A stretch of 5,380 nt of DNA from an uncultured Bacteroidales bacterium (GTDB taxonomy: Bacteria > Bacteroidota > Bacteroidia > Bacteroidales > WCHB1-69), in contig ONXT01000102.1 of assembly GCA_900321845.1 (NCBI GenBank), positions 1-5,380 of the forward strand, read 5' to 3'. Made by a program: the position numbers and the translations under genes. The number at the start of each line of letters is the position of its first letter. Position 1 is the stretch's first letter. Below, in pieces: positions 1-5,128 of the stretch. The notes below the pieces were generated by a model. It did not search any database. It was not told where the DNA came from and saw only the letters and a list, made by a program, of their open reading frames with translations.

Positions 1-702
1 CTGATATCGTTCTACGAGCACAACCAGACACGTACCGGCGTTATTGCTGGCACCGACATCTGGCGTTGGCGCATGCAGAACTACCTGCGCACCCAGAACT
101 TCGACGCCTTCGACGAAATCATCAATAAAATCGCGCTTTACCTCTCCGTAAAGGGCGACAGAAGTTTCTTCCGCGTCCATTGCGCAGAACTCTTCAACGA
201 AAACGCCCCCGTCGAACTCAGCGCGGAAGTCTATAACGAAAGCTATGAACTCGTCAACACCCCCGATGTGCGCTTCAAACTGACCGACGCCAGCGGCAAA
301 GAGTTCACCTCCCAATTCTCCAAACAGAACAACAGCTACTCACTCAACCTCGGCAAGCTCCCCGTCGGCGACTACCAATGGGTGGCGACGACCTCCACCG
401 GCACCGGCAGCTACACCAAAAGCGGGCATTTCACCGTTCAGGAAGTGTTGCTCGAAAGCATGAGCCTCGTAGCCAACCACGACCTGCTCCGAACCATCTC
501 GCAACAGTCGCAAGGCCAATTCTTCACCATCGACCAATTGGAGCAAGTGGAAAAGGCCATCAAAGACAACGACACCATCAAGCCGGTAGTCACCTACAAC
601 AAGAAGTACAGCCCGCTCCTCAATAGTTGGATTTACCTCGTAATCATTGTGTTACTACTTGGTATTGAATGGTTTATGCGCAAATGGGGCGGAGGATACT
701 GA
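1..702 (+). CDS. C-terminal part of BatA-like/VWA-type membrane protein (5' end outside window)
   Basis: The frame is open from base 1, so the true start lies upstream; the first in-frame ATG at 73 is internal because conserved-looking sequence (GTDIWRWRM) precedes and spans it. The visible 233 residues begin with a WRWR segment and a helical stretch. A beta-rich, Ig-like part follows (AEVYNESYELVNTPDV, then LGKLPVGDYQW). A single C-terminal membrane helix (about residues 210-226 of the fragment, WIYLVIIVLLLGIEWFM) ends in a positively charged tail (RKWGGGY). From memory this matches the C-terminal region of long Bacteroidetes proteins of about 700 residues that carry an N-terminal BatA-type membrane domain and a VWA/GATase-like middle. 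Most of the chain is therefore expected outside the cytoplasm, anchored by the last helix. Its molecular role is unknown. The DUF4159 gene 39 bp downstream on the same strand fits a shared envelope-related operon. Only the C-terminal part can be judged here. Confidence 0.8.
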   Translation: MISFYEHNQTRTGVIAGTDIWRWRMQNYLRTQNFDAFDEIINKIALYLSVKGDRSFFRVHCAELFNENAPVELSAEVYNESYELVNTPDVRFKLTDASGKEFTSQFSKQNNSYSLNLGKLPVGDYQWVATTSTGTGSYTKSGHFTVQEVLLESMSLVANHDLLRTISQQSQGQFFTIDQLEQVEKAIKDNDTIKPVVTYNKKYSPLLNSWIYLVIIVLLLGIEWFMRKWGGGY

Positions 703-704
703 TG

Positions 705-727
705 AGATAAGAGCTGGAAGATAAGAG
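705..727 (+). repeat. 9-bp direct repeat in the gap before the DUF4159 gene
   Basis: AGATAAGAG occurs at 705-713 and again at 719-727, 14 bp apart, inside the 39-bp gap between two genes. It is purine-rich and may be only a duplication or slippage product. It has no symmetry that would mark an operator. Confidence 0.5.
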
Positions 728-741
728 AAAAGGTAACAACA

Positions 742-1389
742 ATGAAGAGAATAATATACATCGTAATCATGGTAATGATGGCGCAAGCGGCTCAAGGTCA
801 GCAGATTGCGCTGTTGAAGTACCGCGGGGGCGGCGACTGGTACGCCAATCCCACATCATTGGGCAACCTGATTGAATTCTGCAACAAGAACCTCAACATG
901 TCGCTGGATCCGAAGCCAGCCACGGTGGAGGTGGGCAGCACCGACATTTTCCAATACCCCTTCGTACACATGACCGGGCACGGCAATGTGATTTTCTCCA
1001 ATGACGAGGCACAGAATCTGCGGATGTACCTGCTTTCCGGCGGATTCCTGCACATCGACGACAACTATGGCCTCGACAAGTTTGCCCGCTCACAGATGAA
1101 ACTGGTTTTCCCTGAATTGGATTTCGTAGAACTACCATATAGTCACCCCATTTTCCATCAGAAATTCCCATTTCCCAATGGATTGCCGAAGATTCACGAA
1201 CACGACGGCAAACCGGCACAGGCTTTCGGGCTGATTTGGGAAGGACGGCTCGTGTGTCTCTACACTTACGAGTGCGATTTGGGCGACGGCTGGGAAGACA
1301 CCGAGGTACACCACGATTCCGAAGCCACGCATCTGAAGGCGCTGAGAATGGGGGCTGACATTATACAGTACGTTTTTACGGAGAGATAA
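742..1389 (+). CDS. DUF4159 domain-containing secreted protein
   Basis: This is a 215-residue protein of unknown function. Residues 1 to about 19 form a signal peptide: a KR pair, a hydrophobic core (IIYIVIMVMM), then small residues (AQAAQG). The mature part is therefore predicted to be periplasmic. Recognisable DUF4159 landmarks are GGGDWYAN (29-36), MTGHGN (77-82), a long SGGFLHIDDNYG loop (99-110), SHPIFH (134-139) and DLGDGWE (179-185). The 'yl-GG-hlhiDD' pattern resembles ThuA/glutamine-amidotransferase-like Rossmann folds, but no Cys-His-Glu triad is evident, so enzymatic activity should not be assumed. ATG 742 is preceded by a weak AAAAGG at 728-733; no better start exists. The length suits a single-domain family member. 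It follows the BatA-like gene on the same strand, probably in one operon, and the rnpB RNA starts at its stop codon. Confidence 0.88.
   Translation: MKRIIYIVIMVMMAQAAQGQQIALLKYRGGGDWYANPTSLGNLIEFCNKNLNMSLDPKPATVEVGSTDIFQYPFVHMTGHGNVIFSNDEAQNLRMYLLSGGFLHIDDNYGLDKFARSQMKLVFPELDFVELPYSHPIFHQKFPFPNGLPKIHEHDGKPAQAFGLIWEGRLVCLYTYECDLGDGWEDTEVHHDSEATHLKALRMGADIIQYVFTER
1369..1376 (+). promoter_or_regulatory. Candidate -7 element for rnpB, inside the DUF4159 coding sequence
   Basis: TACGTTTT matches five of the six defined bases of the Bacteroidetes -7 consensus TAnnTTTG. It ends about 13 bp before the predicted RNase P RNA 5' end, a plausible distance. No TTTG -33 box is visible at the expected spacing, so this is a weak call. 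If real, the promoter is embedded in the last codons of the upstream gene. Confidence 0.35.
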
Positions 1390-1740
1390 AACAGCAGTTG
1401 TTCCGTCGCTGCTCCCGCAAGGGAGGAGAGGAAAGTCCGGGCAACACAGAGCACCGTGCTTCTTAACAGGAAGGGGCTCGCAAGGGTCACGGCAAGTGCC
1501 ACAGAAAAGATACCGCCTGCTTCGGCAGGTAAGGGTGAAAACGCGAGGTAAGAGCTCACGACGCCGTCAGTGATGCCGGCGATGGTAAACCCCACGGGTT
1601 GAAAAACCAAATAAACCGAGGCTTGAGGGTTGCTCGCCCAACTCGGAGGGTAGGTCGATTGAGACGGCCGGCGACGGTCGTCCTAGATAAATGACGGAAC
1701 TGGCGCAAACCAGACAGAACCCGGCTTACAGACTGCTGTT
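1390..1740 (+). ncRNA. rnpB: RNase P RNA, bacterial type A
   Basis: This is the catalytic RNA subunit of ribonuclease P, which removes 5' leaders from pre-tRNAs. The universal core blocks are all present in order: GAGGAAAGTCCGGGC (1428-1442), ACAGAAAAGATACCGCC (1501-1517), GGTAAGGGTGAAA from about 1528, GAGGTAAGAGCTCACG up to 1560, GGTAAACCCC near 1583, AGATAAATGACGG (about 1685-1697) and ACAGAACCCGGCTTA (1714-1728). The outer helix P1 is visible as a perfect 9-bp pairing of AACAGCAGT (1390-1398) with ACTGCTGTT (1732-1740). It can grow by two A-T pairs into the upstream stop codon and the downstream T run. Local hairpins include CTCCC-GCAA-GGGAG (1412-1425, a GNRA tetraloop) and CCTGC-TTCG-GCAGG (1516-1529, a UUCG tetraloop). 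CCGAG/CTCGG (1616-1620/1642-1646) should be P15; GGGT in its loop (1627-1630) is the candidate site for binding the tRNA CCA end. The length of about 350 nt is normal. Exact ends are inferred from P1. Confidence 0.96.
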
Positions 1741-1746
1741 TTTTTT
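1732..1746 (+). terminator. rnpB: 3' end of rnpB: P1 strand followed by T8
   Basis: ACTGCTG is followed by eight Ts (1739-1746). The only strong helix next to the T run is P1, whose partner strand lies about 340 nt upstream at 1390-1398; no good local hairpin is visible. The site probably defines the RNA's 3' end, either by intrinsic termination helped by P1 or by processing. Confidence 0.5.
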
Positions 1747-1764
1747 CAATTTAACGAGCAACTC

Positions 1765-2685
1765 CTATCGCGTCCATCCAGCTAAATTGTCAGCGATGAT
1801 GAGAGCGCGCTTCTCAAATGCCTGCTTCGTAGCAAAAGCCACGTGCGGAGTAACCACCACATTGGGCAGTTTATTCAATTGATAATCAGAAGGAATAGGC
1901 GGTTCCATGTCGAAAACATCAATGCCAGCACCGGCGATGCGATGATTGCGGAGGGCATCCACCAAAGCAGGCGTATCCACCACTCCGCCACGAGCCGTGT
2001 TGATGAGATAAGCGGTCGGCTTCATCCACGAGAGTTCCTTCTCCCCTACCAGTCCACGCGTGCTGTCGTTGAGCGGGGTGTGCAGCGAGACGATGTCGCA
2101 AGTGCGGAAAAGCGTCTCCTTATCCACCAAAGTCACATTGGGATGGTTTTTCGGCGTACGGGTGTAGGCGAAAACCTCACAACCGAAAGCATGGGCAATG
2201 TCAGCAACGCGTGAGCCGATGGCGCCCAGACCGACAATTCCGAACTTCTTGCCCGCCAACTCAAAGCCTACCAGCCCGTCCTTCGTCTTGCCATCGCGGC
2301 AGGCGCGGTCGCAAGCGGGAATGTTGCGGGCCAGCGAAAGCACCAGTCCGAAAGCGAGGTCGGCCACAGCCACCGTGGAATAGCCGGCGCAGTTCTTCAC
2401 TTCGATTCCGCGTTCGGCGCAGTAAGCCAAGTCGATGTGGTCAACGCCGGTGAACGCCACGCAAATCTTCTTCAGCGCGGGACATTTTTCAATAACATCT
2501 TTGCGATAAGGGATATTGGAAAGCACCACTATATCGGCCCCTTGACTGCGCTCAACCAAGGTGGCGGCATCCTCTTTCCTGTCGGGATAGAATATCAAAT
2601 CATGTTGAGTGCCAATCTTTGCGACTATTTTTTCCTTCAAAAAATCCGTGGAAACTCCAAGCGGTTCTAATACAGCAATTTTCAT
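1765..2685 (-). CDS. D-2-hydroxyacid dehydrogenase family protein
   Basis: This is a complete 306-residue NAD(P)-dependent oxidoreductase that should interconvert a 2-keto acid and a D-2-hydroxy acid in the cytoplasm. The N-terminal catalytic half includes CVAFTGVDHIDL (75-86). The nucleotide-binding domain starts near residue 145 with GLGAIG (152-157). The catalytic triad typical of the family is intact: Arg232 in NTARGG, Glu261 in DMEPP and His281 in TPHVAF. The length is normal for the family (310-330). After the second Rossmann strand the sequence is AYTRTPK (173-179), without the acidic residue that usually contacts the NAD ribose, so NADPH use is possible. The substrate cannot be told: hydroxypyruvate/glyoxylate reductase, D-lactate dehydrogenase and 3-phosphoglycerate dehydrogenase are relatives. 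The 306-residue size argues against serA forms that carry an ACT domain. The gene stands alone, convergent with rnpB and divergent from the TonB-domain gene, with a candidate promoter at 2714-2721. Confidence 0.93.
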   Translation of the reverse strand: MKIAVLEPLGVSTDFLKEKIVAKIGTQHDLIFYPDRKEDAATLVERSQGADIVVLSNIPYRKDVIEKCPALKKICVAFTGVDHIDLAYCAERGIEVKNCAGYSTVAVADLAFGLVLSLARNIPACDRACRDGKTKDGLVGFELAGKKFGIVGLGAIGSRVADIAHAFGCEVFAYTRTPKNHPNVTLVDKETLFRTCDIVSLHTPLNDSTRGLVGEKELSWMKPTAYLINTARGGVVDTPALVDALRNHRIAGAGIDVFDMEPPIPSDYQLNKLPNVVVTPHVAFATKQAFEKRALIIADNLAGWTR

Positions 2686-2713
2686 CTTTCAATATTTTTT
2701 TAGAAAACGAGGG

Positions 2714-2721
2714 CAAAATTA
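2714..2721 (-). promoter_or_regulatory. Candidate -7 element for the dehydrogenase gene
   Basis: Read on the minus strand the site is TAATTTTG, an exact match to the Bacteroidetes -7 consensus TAnnTTTG. It lies 28 bp upstream of the ATG at 2685, leaving a short leader. A GTTGG about 21-22 bp further upstream is a poor -33 candidate. Confidence 0.5.
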
Positions 2722-2734
2722 GCAAAAATGAATG

Positions 2735-2742
2735 TATTTTTG
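2735..2742 (+). promoter_or_regulatory. Candidate -7 element for the TonB-domain/nucleosidase operon
   Basis: TATTTTTG is an exact match to TAnnTTTG, 15 bp upstream of the ATG at 2758. Transcription from here would start after the alternative ATG at 2728 and so supports 2758 as the real start. No clear TTTG -33 box is visible. The site faces away from the minus-strand element at 2714-2721. Confidence 0.5.
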
Positions 2743-2757
2743 CCAACCGATTTGAAG

Positions 2758-3204
2758 ATGGAAGAAAAAAAGCAAAAAAAGCCCAAACAGTTTTTGGAAA
2801 AGCCCGAATACCCCGGCGGCAAAAAAGCGCTGAATGAGTTCATCAAAGCGCACTTGCAGTATCCGGAAGATGCTGTCAGCCAACGAATTGAAGGCATAGT
2901 AACGGTTGAATACATGGTAACCGACGAGGGCGAAATCATGAATCCGACCGTTACGAAAGGGTTGTGTCCATCGTGCAACGAGGAGGCCGTCCGGCTCGTC
3001 AAGCTGCTGAAATACGGGAAAGCCCACAACCGCGGCATCCGCCTGAAATCCAACTGCAAACTGCACATCCATTTCAAACTGGCCCCGCAACCCCTGCAAA
3101 GCACTACCACCATCAGCTATACGACCACCCCAGCTGCGAAAAACGAGAAAAAAGAGGGTGGGGGAAAAAAAGGATACACAATGATAATTGAAAGAAAACA
3201 ATGA
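2758..3204 (+). CDS. TonB C-terminal-domain protein without membrane anchor
   Basis: From ATG 2758 this is a 148-residue protein. It opens with a lysine-rich tail (MEEKKQKKPKQ) and YPGG (18-21). A TonB C-terminal-like beta-alpha-beta domain follows at about 16-108, with YPEDA (35-39), EGIVTVEYMVTDEG (45-58), NEEAVRLVKLLKYGKA (74-89) and a final strand HIHFKL. The C-terminal 40 residues are Thr-rich and then Lys/Gly-rich, probably disordered. No signal peptide, transmembrane segment or proline-rich periplasmic linker is present, so it cannot be a classical TonB spanning the periplasm; it looks cytoplasmic. A CxxC (Cys70-Pro-Ser-Cys73) stands at the start of the main helix. ATG 2728 would add ten residues (MNVFLPTDLK), but it lies upstream of an exact TAnnTTTG element, so 2758 is preferred. 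The stop overlaps the next start (ATGA, 3201-3204). Family membership is fairly sure; function is unknown. Confidence 0.85.
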   Translation: MEEKKQKKPKQFLEKPEYPGGKKALNEFIKAHLQYPEDAVSQRIEGIVTVEYMVTDEGEIMNPTVTKGLCPSCNEEAVRLVKLLKYGKAHNRGIRLKSNCKLHIHFKLAPQPLQSTTTISYTTTPAAKNEKKEGGGKKGYTMIIERKQ

Positions 3205-3977
3205 ACATGAACAACAGAATTGGGATATTATGTGCGATGTTGGAAGAAGTATCCGACATATTGAAAATCGTAGAGGATTACACCACACAGACCATCGGTT
3301 GCCGGACTTACTACGAAGGGCGGATTGCCGGGAAGGACGTTGTAGTGGTGTTTTCACGTTGGGGGAAGGTGGGCGCCGCTGCCACTACCACGATGCTCAT
3401 CGACCATTTCAAGGTGAACGAGATTGTCTTTGTGGGGACGGCCGGCGCGATGGCGCACAACCTACACGTGGGCGATGTCGTCATCGGCAAACGCTTTGTG
3501 CAGCACGACTTCGACTGTTCCCCTATCCTGCCCAAGTATGAAATCCCATTTTTGAAAACACAATTCATCGTAGCACAAGAGAAGGAGGTTACGGACGCCA
3601 CGGCAGCCGTAGCCAAATTTTTGGAACCGTCTTATTTCCGAACCTGCTTTACGGAATCGCAAATCACTGAATTCCAACTAAACAACCCTCGCTTTTATGT
3701 CGGCGACATTGCCAGTGGCGACTCCTTTTTCTCCACCAACGAGCAAAAGGAGAATCTGCTGAAAGCCATTCCATCCATACTCTGCGTTGAAATGGAAGGC
3801 GCCGCCGTAGCGCAGGTCTGCTGCGAATACGAAACACCCCTCACCGTCATCCGCGTGATTTCCGACAGCGGCGACGACAACGCCAGCGTCGATTTCGGGA
3901 AATTCATCGTTGACGTCGCAGCCAAATACTCCCAGAAAATTGTAGAAGAGCTGCTTGCAATAAAGACCAACGACTGA
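3201..3977 (+). CDS. mtnN: 5'-methylthioadenosine/S-adenosylhomocysteine nucleosidase family protein
   Basis: This 258-residue cytoplasmic enzyme of the PNP/UDP phosphorylase family is expected to hydrolyse the glycosidic bond of methylthioadenosine and S-adenosylhomocysteine, recycling methionine and purines and relieving methylase inhibition. Residues comparable to the E. coli enzyme are Glu16 in AMLEEV (the E. coli Glu12 position), Met198-Glu199 in VEMEGAA, and Arg218 and Asp222 in RVISD. SGD (172-174) also matches. The site equivalent to E. coli Ser76 appears to be Thr80 in GTAGA. The chain is about 25 residues longer than E. coli MtnN, mainly through HDFDCSPILPKYEIPFLKT (102-120), a feature I associate with a second subgroup of the family. 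Start ATG 3201 overlaps the upstream stop, suggesting translational coupling; ATG 3207 would also work. A related nucleoside phosphorylase is the main alternative, but the retained Asp222 favours a purine nucleosidase. Confidence 0.87.
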   Translation: MNMNNRIGILCAMLEEVSDILKIVEDYTTQTIGCRTYYEGRIAGKDVVVVFSRWGKVGAAATTTMLIDHFKVNEIVFVGTAGAMAHNLHVGDVVIGKRFVQHDFDCSPILPKYEIPFLKTQFIVAQEKEVTDATAAVAKFLEPSYFRTCFTESQITEFQLNNPRFYVGDIASGDSFFSTNEQKENLLKAIPSILCVEMEGAAVAQVCCEYETPLTVIRVISDSGDDNASVDFGKFIVDVAAKYSQKIVEELLAIKTND

Positions 3978-4012
3978 AGGCTACCATCTACCTCAAACAT
4001 CACACCGCACAC

Positions 4013-5128
4013 ATGAAATACATCGCCATCATCGGAGCCGGCTCAGCGGGGTTGTTCGCCGCGAAGAAACTTTCTGAAAATCAATATTTTAGAATCACCG
4101 TTTTTGAAAAGGCGAACAAGGTTGCCACCAAATTGCGCGCATCAGGCGGAGGAAAAGCCAACATCCTCAATGCCGACATCCAACCCCGACATTACAACAA
4201 CGCCGAATTCATGCAGCGTTTTCTGCAAAAGGTCAACTACGAACAAATACGCGACGAGTTCGCCCAAATGGGGCTGAAGATGAGCGTGGATGAGGAAGGA
4301 CGCGTCTATCCATCTTCTTTCTTCTCCCAAACGGTGGTGGATGTCCTGCTGAATAATCTTGGGGAAAACGTGACCATCCGATGTGGTTTTAACGTTGAAA
4401 ACGTCACAAAAGCCGAGAAGAAATGGCAGATTAACGATGAAAAGGAGCTTTTCGATGAGGTGATTTTCGCCAGCGGCACCCCCGCCGGCATCATACCCAA
4501 GAACCGCCGGAATTTCTGTAGTTACCTGTCGGATTTCCAACTAAAAAGAACCGAATTCACGCCTTCACTTTCAGGGTTCAAGATCAAGAGCTACCCGAAA
4601 TCGCTTTTTGGCTGCAAAGCCAAGGTCCAAGCGACGCTTCTTCAGAACGGGGAACCGATATTCAGGGAGAACGGCGAGGTCGTTTTCAAGGAGGACGGCA
4701 TTTCTGGAATCGTAATACTCAATCTATCAGCATATTACAATCGATTGGACGACAAGCGGAATTGTGAGATTTCCCTCAATTTCCTGCCTGACGACGACGA
4801 ATACGATGTGAAGAATCATCTGCTGAAATTCCATGATGTGGCTGGTCTCGTTCATCCGAAACTGAACCGACTGTTTTTGCAGAACCGCTTCAATCTCAGG
4901 GATTTCCGCTTGAAGATTGACGACTTCTACGAATTGGAATTCGCCCAAGTGTGCCATGGAGGAATCGAGGTCACGGAAATCACCGAAAACTTTGAACTGA
5001 AACGCTTTCCGCATCTTTACGTTGTGGGAGAAATGCTGAACATTGACGGCGTGTGCGGCGGTTACAACCTCTTCTTCGCTTTCGCCAGCGCCTGCTGCGC
5101 TGCAAATTTCATCAACTATGGAAATTAA
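4013..5128 (+). CDS. HI0933/YhiN-like FAD-dependent oxidoreductase (BaiN family)
   Basis: This is a 371-residue flavoprotein, slightly shorter than the usual 390-420. GAGSAG (8-13) and the acidic Glu32 at the end of the second strand form the N-terminal FAD-binding Rossmann motif. SGGGKAN (44-50) corresponds to the family signature SGGGRCN. The C-terminal signature is complete: CHGGIEVTEI (314-323), LYVVGEMLNIDG (335-346) and GGYNL (349-353), followed by a helix that closes the FAD site. Members are poorly characterised; one clostridial relative, BaiN, is linked to bile-acid flavin chemistry, but most are conserved proteins of unknown substrate. That role should not be transferred here. The gene begins 35 bp after the nucleosidase with no Shine-Dalgarno sequence or promoter visible, consistent with one operon. 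It overlaps the next flavoprotein gene by 11 bp. Family assignment is strong; function is open. Confidence 0.92.
   Translation: MKYIAIIGAGSAGLFAAKKLSENQYFRITVFEKANKVATKLRASGGGKANILNADIQPRHYNNAEFMQRFLQKVNYEQIRDEFAQMGLKMSVDEEGRVYPSSFFSQTVVDVLLNNLGENVTIRCGFNVENVTKAEKKWQINDEKELFDEVIFASGTPAGIIPKNRRNFCSYLSDFQLKRTEFTPSLSGFKIKSYPKSLFGCKAKVQATLLQNGEPIFRENGEVVFKEDGISGIVILNLSAYYNRLDDKRNCEISLNFLPDDDEYDVKNHLLKFHDVAGLVHPKLNRLFLQNRFNLRDFRLKIDDFYELEFAQVCHGGIEVTEITENFELKRFPHLYVVGEMLNIDGVCGGYNLFFAFASACCAANFINYGN

Noticed and set aside
73..702. Treating ATG 73 as the start of the first gene
   Set aside because: The frame is open to base 1 and the preceding codons encode conserved-looking sequence (GTDIWRWRM), so the gene starts upstream of the window.
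1266..1610. Minus-strand frame of 114 codons across the DUF4159 end and rnpB
   Set aside because: It is antisense to a clear RNA gene and a clear protein gene, with no family motif; it is open by chance.
1691..1882. Plus-strand frame of 63 codons starting inside rnpB
   Set aside because: It begins at the conserved AAATGACGG of RNase P RNA and runs antisense into the dehydrogenase gene; its composition does not look like a protein.
1843..2453. Several plus-strand frames of 61-123 codons
   Set aside because: All lie antisense within the dehydrogenase gene, whose NAD and catalytic motifs are intact; their products are Arg/Ser-rich shadows.
2958..3191. Plus-strand frame of 75 codons in another frame of the TonB-domain gene
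   Set aside because: It is His/Arg/Pro-rich and fully inside the recognised coding sequence; no domain is visible.
2700..3357. Minus-strand frames of 137 and 212 codons opposite the TonB-domain gene
   Set aside because: They are Phe/Ser-rich translations of the lysine-rich plus-strand gene, cross two genes and the promoter region, and show no recognisable domain.
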